Shown in pieces: positions 38,461-47,500 of a DNA stretch of 64,000 nucleotides; within the stretch, counting starts at the first letter, position 1, and each line of letters begins with the position of its first letter. The notes beneath the pieces are model-generated. The model saw only the letters and a list, made by a program, of their open reading frames with translations. It searched no databases and was not told the DNA's origin. The position numbers and the translations under genes were made by a program. The DNA is from Aurantiochytrium sp. KH105 (Eukaryota > Sar > Bigyra > Thraustochytrida > Thraustochytriidae): contig BGKB01000081.1 in the NCBI GenBank assembly GCA_003116975.1, positions 1-64,000 of the forward strand. Direction: 5' to 3'.

Positions 38461-39984
38461 TCAAGCTTGCCAAACGGGTGTCCAATTGTTGTGCTGCGGC
38501 AAGCCCGGGAGATCCTCGTCGTGTTGCAATAGTCGTTTTTCTGCAGGGTCAATTTCTTCCAGGTATCGCATCATGTCGCACGCTAAAAGCATGGAAAAGT
38601 CGATTGCACGCGAAATGTCTCGATTCATGTTTGCAGCGCGTGCTGCACTTGAAGGAGGGCCCTTTGGTGGAATGATCATGTGCGTCGTTGTCGCGTGAAA
38701 AGGGAATGAGCTGCCAAAGGCCCCGTCGGGATTGTAGAGCATGGCCAATCCCAATTGAAAGAACATCATCACAAGAGTTTCAATCCCAAAGACGACGGTC
38801 CAACGTTTATACGGCGGAGCACCTCGCAACGCAGCCACTGTGAAAGGTACAGCCAGCATCCACAATCCAGCGAGACCTCTAAACTTCCCGTAAAAGCGTC
38901 GCTTGGCCTGGTAGCGGCTCAACGTGATCTGGACTGCCCTTTGTACCCATAAAAATGAAACCAGGCGCATGAAAAGCAACAAAAAACCTGACCAGGAGTC
39001 GTAAATATATGCCAGGTCCTGTTTGGGGACGTAAAGATCGAAATAGAGAGTCGAGAGCGCAGACACGGAAAAGAAGACTCCCACAAATGCAGTCAGTCGC
39101 ACACGACCTTTCGCCGACACCTTGCGCGCCACAATAGTCCATCCCTTGGCAAGCAAGTTGCACAGAAGAAGCGTGAGGGTATCGGCTAGCACATGAGCGA
39201 GGTCGGCGAAAAGTACTAATCGCCAACTTCGCTTTCCCGTGTGAGCAGTCAGAAACGTAGCAAATGCTCCAAGAAGCAGGGACGCTGACTGCGCGCAGAT
39301 TGACGCTAATAAGACGAGAACTGTTGTGTGAAGTTTGCACAACCTACTAAGCTTGCGAAGGACCGGAAAAAAGTACGTAATGGTCCACAAGGCGTAAACG
39401 GCCGCGAATGTGAGCGAGACACATGCAATGCCCGTCTCGCCTGCATTCAGGCCTGATAATAGACCATCTCCATTTTGCAACTTCAACGCCCACGTTACGT
39501 CCAGGTCGGCGTCACACCCATAGACTCCACATGGCTCCTCAAAAGCGCAGCTACCGAGTGCAGCAAAGAGAAAACGCGGTCGAAGCGTCACAAAGTCTGC
39601 ATAATATTTCATGTGAACATAGGTCTCGCCCTCCATTACAAGCTCATCATATTGGGTCACGCCAGCCGAGTCCTGTTTCAAAAGCATCGCATAATCAGCG
39701 GCAGCGAGCTTTTCGGAGCACGTGAGTGGGCCATTTACGGTTCTACGCCAGGTTTCCACCTCGTTGTCGCCACTATCAGAGTCTAGAAAATACAAGGCCA
39801 GAGTAAGCGGAAGACTTGCTGGGTATACTGCCTCGAGCTCGACGGTTCCCATGCCCTCGGAAAAGATGAATTTCTCCAGAAATACCCACGAAGTCGATTC
39901 GCGCGTGGTTCCTGAGTTTTGTACCGCTGCGCTGCGCTGCACGAGGCAGGCGGCAATCGTCAGAAGAAGAGGACTCCATTGCAT
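38461..39984 (-). CDS. GPR180/TMEM145-type seven-helix membrane protein
   Basis: The protein is 507 residues from the ATG at 39984, which gives a signal peptide (MQWSPLLLTIAACLVQRSAA); an upstream ATG at 40077 would bury it behind an Asp/Ala-rich leader. An extracellular or luminal domain of about 185 residues with paired cysteines (CAFEEPCGVYGC) precedes seven hydrophobic segments (from GIACVSLTFAAVYALW to TLVMMFFQLGLAML). This layout matches the GPR180/intimal-thickness-receptor branch of GOST proteins, which have a Golgi-dynamics-type luminal domain followed by a seven-helix bundle. The cytoplasmic tail (about 75 residues) contains FPFHATTTHMIIP, a family-like stretch. Function in trafficking or signalling is inferred. 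Confidence 0.75.
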   Translation of the reverse strand: MQWSPLLLTIAACLVQRSAAVQNSGTTRESTSWVFLEKFIFSEGMGTVELEAVYPASLPLTLALYFLDSDSGDNEVETWRRTVNGPLTCSEKLAAADYAMLLKQDSAGVTQYDELVMEGETYVHMKYYADFVTLRPRFLFAALGSCAFEEPCGVYGCDADLDVTWALKLQNGDGLLSGLNAGETGIACVSLTFAAVYALWTITYFFPVLRKLSRLCKLHTTVLVLLASICAQSASLLLGAFATFLTAHTGKRSWRLVLFADLAHVLADTLTLLLCNLLAKGWTIVARKVSAKGRVRLTAFVGVFFSVSALSTLYFDLYVPKQDLAYIYDSWSGFLLLFMRLVSFLWVQRAVQITLSRYQAKRRFYGKFRGLAGLWMLAVPFTVAALRGAPPYKRWTVVFGIETLVMMFFQLGLAMLYNPDGAFGSSFPFHATTTHMIIPPKGPPSSAARAANMNRDISRAIDFSMLLACDMMRYLEEIDPAEKRLLQHDEDLPGLPQHNNWTPVWQA

Positions 39985-40828
39985 GGCCCTGCCTTTTTCC
40001 GAAATGGTCAAGGCCACGCTGGCGTTTGTGTTCAAGTCAGCGTCAGCGTCAGCGTCCACGGTTGCGCCTGCGTCCACGTCTGCGTCTCCTTCTCCGCTGT
40101 TGCTGTCACGCCATTCAGATGGTCAAAGCTAGCCTCTCGCGAGCTTGCGTTTGCAAGCTCGCTGCTAATGCCAAAGGCTGCTGTTCGCGCGCCTCAGTGT
40201 TTGCCGCACCTGTTGTTGCTCCTGTTCAGCGCCGCTGGCGCCTGTGACAGCAATACCTTATGCTATGCTCTTCTTTGCTTTCCTTTGTTTTCTTGCAGTA
40301 ATGTGTGCAAGGTTGCAAAGCCTCCTCCTCCCTCCTCCTCCTCCTCCCAGCGCGTTTTGTGGCGCCCTCCACCTTATGTGAACGTTTGGTCGTACTTGCC
40401 ACAACCTTTCCCTTTCCCATTCCACACAACCACGAGTCAGTCCCCGCTCGCGAGAGGTCCTGCCTCCGTCGCAGTTACGTTCATCCAGTCGTAGGAGCGG
40501 CAGTAGCTCTCGGCGGTCCGTTCTGGAGTTGCAAACTCGCGGCTGGAGCTGAGCTGCGCTGAGCTGACTGATGGTGAGGTAGATCGCGTTCAACGGATCC
40601 GAGGCACTCAAACTTTCGAGACTCGCAATTGGGGGCCGCGAGCCCAAGCATCCTCAAGTAAAGGAAAGATCAACGACCTGTGCACAAACCGCGCTCGTTC
40701 CATTCCATCTTCTCTTCTCTTTTCGTCCCTGCGCCATTCCGGTATTGCAGCGAGTGGCGTCGCCGCGGACCGCTAGGCCCGCGCTGGCCAGCGACCGCGA
40801 AGATCCGTGAACCAGGAAAACCGCGGCC
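39985..40828. other. Divergent intergenic region
   Basis: It lies between the GPR180-like gene and the OB-fold candidate, which are transcribed in opposite directions. It contains a GCGTCC/GTCAGC repeat patch (about 40035-40085), a CTCCTC pyrimidine run (about 40320-40350) and no supported gene. Confidence 0.5.
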
Positions 40829-42853
40829 ATGAGCGAGGCATGGCTCGAGACCGAGGCCACTCGTTGCTGGATCCGCGCGTCACAAGCACTCGCAAAAAGG
40901 GCCCGTGTGCAGGGTCGGGTCGTAAAGGCGGAGATCCACGACTCCACGCCCAGCTCAAACCCCGTGGCAGGCATTTCTAGAGCGGAAGAAGAAGGAAAGG
41001 TCGGTGATACCGAGAACCTGAAGAGAAATTCGAAGGATCAAATCTCGCGCAGCTTGCGCGTGCTACGCGTTCACGCCTCGGGTCTTGTCGTGACGGATGG
41101 CAGACACAAGGCACGAGCTGCTCTTGAATCGAAAGGCGGCCCACGAGAATTAGTCACGGCGGAATGTCAACCCGGAACGATGCTGGAAGTTCTGGAATGC
41201 TGCCTTGCCTTTGACGATATTGCCCTGGGCCGACCCCTTGCAAATCGCAAACACGGTAGCATCATTCCTCTGGAGATTAAGCCCGCGTTCTTCTTCTCGA
41301 TACGTGCGACTGCCCAAGCCAGTGACTCCGATGTTCCTTTCGTGTCACACAAGCAGAATAACACACTTCCCGACGCGCTCGCGTTCCTGAATACGATCTT
41401 TGCCGAAGACAAGAAGCTTTTGCACGGCGAAATGAGCGACTTACTTTATGAGTCAGCCTATCAAGGTAAAAAAGATTGTTCATGGAAACCAACAAACATT
41501 TCGGCCGTGTCTGATGTTGCCTCTTTGGAGCGGCTGCCGAGGGAAATTTCAGCTGCGTCGTCAATTGTTGCTTCTCCGAAACGGCACGGCATGTCATCTG
41601 CAGATCCACTGAATAATTCAAGAAGCAAAAGTTCGCCGCCTCGCTCCGTCGCGTCACATAGGAGCAACGACTCTGAATGCTGGGATGCGGGCCATTGGGG
41701 CTCTGCGGCGCCCTTTCTTGGGACGCAGTCCCCCCGAGCGAGCCAAACGTCAAATGACCAACAGGCCCAGGTCAAGGAGGGAGAGAGCGAGGACACCTCA
41801 CAACACGAACATTCGGAAGAGGTCCAGAATTTAGAGGACAATAGTCGAGGTGATGCGTGGATATTCGAATGCAGGCACAACGAGTCCATGACGTGGGTAT
41901 GGGGATGGATCAACCCTCCAGAGGGCGTTGAAAAGATTGAGAATCGCACGCGCCTCCCCTTCCAGGGAGTTCCTCGAGCGACCATAGAACCAAAAACTTG
42001 GGACTTTGAAATCACCCTGAATCCAGAACTGGTGTGGACCGGTTCTGCGATTCTTGAAGATATTGCGTGCAAGCCCTGGGCGTTTAAAGGCTCCGACTTT
42101 ACCATTCAAGCCTCAAATGACGAAGGCACCTTCAAAGGTACTCTATCTACCTTGAGCAAGCCTTGTCCAATCTCTGAATCTGCAGTCCCAATCCCGTGGC
42201 CTCGCAAGCGGCAGAGCATGTCGTCACCGGCAAGGATCTCAAAGGTCAATAAGTTGGCAACCTTTGCTCGTGATTTCGTAGCGCAATTGCAGCCAGCAAA
42301 ATGCGATAAGGCTTTGCAGACGGACCACAACCCCATGTTTAAGTCCAAAGATACGCAGACGGGTGAAGTTTCGAGTCCTCCTTTCGTAGAAACAAAGCAT
42401 TGTCAGACTGAGTTTTGCACGTCAGGAAGCGGCGAATCGCCATCTCGCGAAACGCACGCTCAGAGCGACGTTGCGTCAGAGACCGGCAAGTCCCTTCTGG
42501 CAACGTCAACGGCAGAGAGCCCTTGCAAGGACAGAGTGAAAGAGCGACCTCTTCTCGCGACGTCGTCGTCCAGCGAATCTGACGACAAGGATGGTAGCGA
42601 GAGCCCACTGACACAAGCTGCAAAGTTGGTGGACGAGGGAAGCCAGCAGTCGGGCAGCAGCAGCGCATCGTCTGCTTCTTCTCCAGAAAGAAAAAATTCA
42701 ATCGCGGCAGATACCAAAGGGCAAGCGACGAGAGGAAAGCGGCCCTCAAAAGAGCGGAGTTGGATCAAGAAGCTGTGGCGGCGTGGAAACGAAGAAAAAG
42801 GTTCGGTGTCTTCCTCCTCACGCGCAACGAGTAAGCGGCGCAAGCTGTCATGA
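40829..42853 (+). CDS. Protein with an OB-fold candidate and a row of QT (LC8-like) motifs
   Basis: The protein is 674 residues. The N-terminus has WIRASQALAKRARVQGRVVKA, then SLRVLRVHASGLVVTDGRHKARAALES, a spacing reminiscent of the OB fold of shelterin TPP1 (ligand-entry strand, DG.H.. turn); this is suggestive only. A middle region (about 350-460: DAWIFECRHNESMTWVWGW to DEGTFKGTLS) looks like a second folded domain of unknown type. The C-terminal 190 residues are Ser/Lys/Glu-rich and carry spaced motifs ALQTD (Q497), KDTQTG (Q510), KHCQTE (Q526) and HAQSD (Q545). KxTQT is the classic dynein light chain LC8-binding signature. The very end is strongly basic (KRPSKERSWIKKLWRRG and SKRRKLS), a likely nuclear signal. 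Confidence 0.7.
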   Translation: MSEAWLETEATRCWIRASQALAKRARVQGRVVKAEIHDSTPSSNPVAGISRAEEEGKVGDTENLKRNSKDQISRSLRVLRVHASGLVVTDGRHKARAALESKGGPRELVTAECQPGTMLEVLECCLAFDDIALGRPLANRKHGSIIPLEIKPAFFFSIRATAQASDSDVPFVSHKQNNTLPDALAFLNTIFAEDKKLLHGEMSDLLYESAYQGKKDCSWKPTNISAVSDVASLERLPREISAASSIVASPKRHGMSSADPLNNSRSKSSPPRSVASHRSNDSECWDAGHWGSAAPFLGTQSPRASQTSNDQQAQVKEGESEDTSQHEHSEEVQNLEDNSRGDAWIFECRHNESMTWVWGWINPPEGVEKIENRTRLPFQGVPRATIEPKTWDFEITLNPELVWTGSAILEDIACKPWAFKGSDFTIQASNDEGTFKGTLSTLSKPCPISESAVPIPWPRKRQSMSSPARISKVNKLATFARDFVAQLQPAKCDKALQTDHNPMFKSKDTQTGEVSSPPFVETKHCQTEFCTSGSGESPSRETHAQSDVASETGKSLLATSTAESPCKDRVKERPLLATSSSSESDDKDGSESPLTQAAKLVDEGSQQSGSSSASSASSPERKNSIAADTKGQATRGKRPSKERSWIKKLWRRGNEEKGSVSSSSRATSKRRKLS

Positions 42854-43152
42854 GGATCGCTTCGTTTGCAGCTCTCTCCTTCTTTCTTAGTGTGTGTCTT
42901 GCAAGCGGCAACTCGATTCAAGTAGTCACAAGAAGAAGAAGCGCGTGGCCAAGAAAACGCTTCGCAAAAGATGTAATAAGTTTGTGTTCTTTTTGTAGTT
43001 TGTTCGAGACAACATTGAAGTCAATGCGGAAAAGGAAAAAAGTGAAAGAAAGAAGAGAGATGACGCTTGCACTTGCTTGAGATAGAAAAGGCACAACATT
43101 CAGCAGGCAGACGGGTTAGGCAGGAAGTTAGGCAGGAAGGCGAATCGAGGAT

Positions 43153-43992
43153 TTAGTCGTCGAAAGGATCCTCGAAATCCTCCGTTCGCGAAACCTTGCC
43201 GCGTGTGATTGTGCTAACAACTTTTTTAGGCGCGTCATCGGCGCGTTCCTCGTAGAACCCACGCTCCATCTTGATGCAGCCAGTGATACCAATGCGCTCC
43301 TCGAGGTCACGCGTCGAGAACTCGTCACCGTTCGGAAGACCATTGAAGCCAAGCAGCTTGTCGATAGCTTTGCCGTCCTGAAAAAACACAACGGTGGGCA
43401 GTGTACGAATTTCGAGCTTCTCGACAAAGAAGAGGGCCTTCTCGGCATTGATTTTAAAGAACCTTGCTTCGACGTGATTGGTCGCGAGCAGCTTGAGATG
43501 TTTGTCCATGATCTTACAGCGCTCAAAGTCCTCATGGAAGAAGTGCGCGACGCAGAACTTGCTCGCCAACACGGTCTTGAGAAAATTTTCCTCAAAGACT
43601 TCATCGTACACGCCGTGTCCCTTGGCAAGGTTTTCCTGCATTTGCGCCTTCTGCTTCTTCATCTTATTGATACGCGCCAAGCGCAGGGCGTCGAGCTCAT
43701 CATCGTCGTCAAGAACGGCGTCGCGGTCTTCTTCGTCCTGGTTGCTTTGGCGCTTGTACATGTCTGCGGTAAAGACGTCATCAGAGTTCTTCATGTACTC
43801 GAGGCGCTCCTTCGCAGGTCGCCGTGCCTCCTCGCGCGCAGCTGCACGCTGCTCCTCTTGCTCCTTGAGAGCCTTTTCTGCGCGCTGACGCTCGCCCTTG
43901 GCCTTGAGTTCCATGCACGCCTGCTCAAATCGCGTCGACACATTCTGCTGCACCTCCTCGCTGCCCAGCAGCTCACCTTGCGGGAGCGGCAT
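43153..43992 (-). CDS. TXNDC9-like thioredoxin-fold protein (CCT co-factor)
   Basis: The protein is 279 residues. A long charged helix (about residues 20-125, ALKEQEEQRAAAREEARR) precedes GHGVYDEVFEENFL, a hallmark of TXNDC9/PhLP-related proteins. The thioredoxin-like domain (about 125-240) includes AHFFHEDFERCKIMDKHLKLLA, RFFKINAEKALFFVEKLEIRTLPTVVFFQDGK and GFNGLPNGDEFSTRDLEERIG. Only one cysteine stands at the active-site position (RCKI), so it is not a redox enzyme. Family members bind the cytosolic chaperonin CCT and modulate actin and tubulin folding. The acidic C-terminus (EDFEDPFDD) is typical. The start is the first ATG of the frame. Confidence 0.93.
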   Translation of the reverse strand: MPLPQGELLGSEEVQQNVSTRFEQACMELKAKGERQRAEKALKEQEEQRAAAREEARRPAKERLEYMKNSDDVFTADMYKRQSNQDEEDRDAVLDDDDELDALRLARINKMKKQKAQMQENLAKGHGVYDEVFEENFLKTVLASKFCVAHFFHEDFERCKIMDKHLKLLATNHVEARFFKINAEKALFFVEKLEIRTLPTVVFFQDGKAIDKLLGFNGLPNGDEFSTRDLEERIGITGCIKMERGFYEERADDAPKKVVSTITRGKVSRTEDFEDPFDD

Positions 43993-44553
43993 CCTCGCGC
44001 ACGCGCGTGTCTGTCCCCCGGCGCTGCTCGCTGCTTTCTCGCCGTCGGTTGCTGCGCTCTCGCTCTAGATCAATCGCTCTTGCGGCGCCGATCTTCACGT
44101 CGCGTCCGCTGCGTCGCTCTTCCTGCTCGCTCGCGCGCTCGCGCGCTTCCGCGCCGCCGCTGCCGCGCCCCGCCTCCACTCCTTGTCGCGCCGTCGTCGC
44201 TGCCGCGGGCTCTCGCGTCGCTGGGCTCTCCTCGCGTTTGCTTTCTGCTGCGCGGCCTTTCCAGCCGCCGCCGCTGGTCCGTTGCAGCTGCCGGTAACAG
44301 CGCTAACGGTCGCTCCATCCATCGATCGAGAGAGAGAGAGAAAGAAAGACCGGCAAAGAGGCCGCGACGGCACGAGCCCACCTACCGGCGAAGCAGCGTG
44401 ACCGGCCGACCTGGACAGGATGCAGGGTGGATCGTCTTTGTTACAACGTAAGCGCGATGCGGCAAGGTTTGGTGGTGGACGGGATGATGATTGGGAGTCT
44501 AGAAATACGAATAGATTGCTTGTTGCTTGCTTGCTTGCTTGGTTGCTTGTTGC
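43993..44553. other. Intergenic region upstream of TXNDC9
   Basis: GC-rich sequence with GA and AG runs (about 44328-44350) and a TTGC tetramer-rich patch (about 44517-44553) that abuts the end of the large VPS9 gene. Open frames here are Arg/Ser-rich artefacts. Confidence 0.5.
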
Positions 44554-47500
44554 TTACGAAGAGGCGAGGTTCTTGGAGAGAATGTCGGGAACGAGGACGT
44601 CTTCGGGGAGGTCCATGCCGAGAAGAGCGCCAAGGGCAATCTCGAAGGTGGTGAGGTAGTACGCCGCCTCGCCAGAGACAAGCTCGTCGTTGAGCAAGTC
44701 GCGAAGCAACATCGTGGTCGCGTATGCGTGCTGGAGCTGCGCCTGCACGATAACAAAAGTCACCACAGGAAGAAACTCGTCCGCGTTCATGTCCATGACA
44801 CCCAGACGACCCGACTCTGCGTAAATTTCATCCTTGAGACGAAGGAGGATTCGTAACTTGAGCGAGGGCATGTCCACGTCGTCAAAGCTCTTGAGCGTGG
44901 CAATAGCGCCGCCCCACGTTGCCTGCCCCAACCCCTTGCGGTCAGGCAAACCCAAGAGCGATCTTAGACGATCCGCAGAGAGACTACGTAGAATCAGCAC
45001 TCGCTCCTGCAGAGCGCATTCTTGTGCCGAATGCTCGCGGAGAGCACCTAGCAATAATCTCGACAAGACCGGAGCCAGCACGATTCGCTCCACGCAGAGC
45101 CGCACATGGTCCACGATCTTGTCCCAATGCTCGGCGGAACGGGACCCACTTTCCTCAAAGAGACGCTCTTTGCGCGCTCCTGATATTTTCTTGACAAGGG
45201 AGTTGATAAGCTTGCCCGTGGCCGGAGCAGGGACACTTGGGAGCTGGCTACGAGACGCGGCCTGCACGTAGGAACGCTGCTGCTGCGAAGAAGAAGCCGC
45301 GCCGCCGCTCTCTCCGTTCCGAGTGGGCGAAAGATTTCCGTCTCCGCCCGCAGCCCCGCCCCTTCCCAAAGAGTTCACAATGTCCCCTGATGACCGTATA
45401 ATTTGCGCACCGGCATTCTCCGCCAAAAGACGAAGTCTAGATGCTGCTGTCGTTTGGCCAGCATTCGCTGCCGCGCTCGCGCCGTTAGGAGTGCCCCCGC
45501 CTCCGTTCCCACTCACAAGCAACGAAGGTGATGATCCACTTGACGCAGTCGTCGCAGCCCCCGTGCCGCTGCCGCCTCCATTGTTTTGTGCGCCGCTGTT
45601 GCTGGTCTCCTTTTTACGAAGACGCGCGCGGAAAGCACGGATGACGCGACCCTCTTCCTCGGACTCTGATTCAAACAGAGACTCGATCCAGCCCTCAATC
45701 GCGTAAAGACTCTCCAAGAGCATTTGGTCAAGAGACCAAGGCGGTTCGCACCGGAGAGAGACTTCTTCGAGCTGACTTTCTTCTTGTTTGGCAGGCCGTG
45801 ACGCAAGAGACTGGAGCATAATCTGCAGCGCAACGTCTGGTTCATGCGTGTACATGCGCTGGCACCAATCTCCATTTCCTCGAACGGTTGTGATCCACTT
45901 GGCCAGCACCTCGTACTGCGCTTGTACCGTGCGCAGATCAATACGTGCCGCTTCGGCAGCGCGCGCCTGCTCAGCCTTTTTCTGTTCTTCTTGTTCCTCT
46001 TCCATTGGAAACGGAGTGTCCAATCCAAACTCGAAATCGGCCTTGCTACTTGCCGCGAGGGGAAGTGCCGAGTCTGAATTTCGCAAGGTATTGCCGTTGC
46101 TCGCGCCTTGCGCCTGATCGTCCCCTGAGGCGTCATCTGTACTTGCAAAAATACCTAGGGGATCGAACTCGCTCGTGCTGGAGCTCGCCTTGGCGCTCCC
46201 GGTGCCGGTGCTCGAGCTCCGGACTTGCATCGACAATAATTTTGGCGGAGAAGATGTCACCGCTGCCAAAAGATCTTCGTCGTGGTTTTCTGACTCATTT
46301 TGCGTCTTATTGGACACTTGAGGACTCTGAACTATCGAAGCTTGACTTTCTCCCGCTGCTCCAGGACTGCTCGATGCCCTGGTTGCAGCTTCGGCTTCCT
46401 GCTGCTGCTGCTGCTGCTCTGCGACCTCGAGTGCCTGAAGAGAAAAGATGACACCGTGCAAGTAGGGAATGCGTGCGCTGCCAAGGAATTCCGTTGGGTC
46501 CAGGCCAAGAGGAACCGCCCTGGCCTCGTCATCGGCACGAAGCCAGTCGGACTCGGTCTCAGTCTCGGTCTCAGACTCAGCTGCGCCATTTTCCGATTGA
46601 CCCAGCGATTTCGTGCCCCCGTCTTCGTCGCTAGCACTGGCAGCTGTATTCTTAACTGGGTCGAGAGCATCTCCGTTGGAAGCTTTGGATCCAGAAATCC
46701 CAAGTGGCGTATCCAAGCCGAGCGAATTTGCGCGCGAATGCTTCTTCGCTCCACGCCTTGCTTGCACGCTCGGGCGCGGTGAGTCGAGTGTGCTCGCATT
46801 GGGTTTTGTCAAGAGCTCGCCAATTCCAGTGATTCGCTTGAGATCGTCAAACGCCTGCCATCGGTCGCCCGCGACGTTGCGCCAGGTCAATTCAAGCCTT
46901 CGAATGGGTCGCGATCCAAGAGCTTCTAAGCAGGCCATGACGAGCGATGCGTTCCGCAGCGATGGTCCGGCAGCCACACTAGCAATGTCGATAATGCATT
47001 CTACAATCTGCGCCCGGAAACTGGGCGTTTCCCCACGCAGGATTTGCGTCTTGAAAAAGTAGACGAGCTTGTCAAATTCCAGGAGAAAGCGTTTCTCTGC
47101 GACACAGGCGTCTTGGCGTGCAGTAAAGGGTACTTTGGCAAGAACCACGAGGTTCCATGGGTCTGTAGCCATGTAAAGACGTTCGAGACGCAAAGATATC
47201 TGCACTGCAACTGCGCCAGGATGACCGTGCCACTCGGAGAGCAGAACCTCGGCTTCCTTGCGTCGCGCGGCAGCCGCGGGGCTGTCAACCTCTACCTCAT
47301 CCTGAAAACTGCCTGAACCTGCATGCAAAAGTGGCGAGAGAATGAGATTGCTATGCGAGGGCACGTACGAATTGCTCATGCGCCGCTGAGGAGCTTGCTC
47401 GCTGGACTGAGACTCCCAACTTCGGGAAATCTGGCCTCCCGTCATCGTTTGTCTTCGGGGAAGCCGTCCATCGGCGCCACTTTGCGATGCGTTCCTGCCG

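Noticed and set aside
40829-41280. Firm assignment of the OB-fold candidate as shelterin TPP1
   Set aside because: Only one strand-turn pattern (VVTDGRHKARA) resembles TPP1; without structure prediction it stays a suggestion.
43474-44451. 325-codon plus-strand frame opposite TXNDC9
   Set aside because: Leu/Arg-rich antisense shadow ending in promoter sequence.
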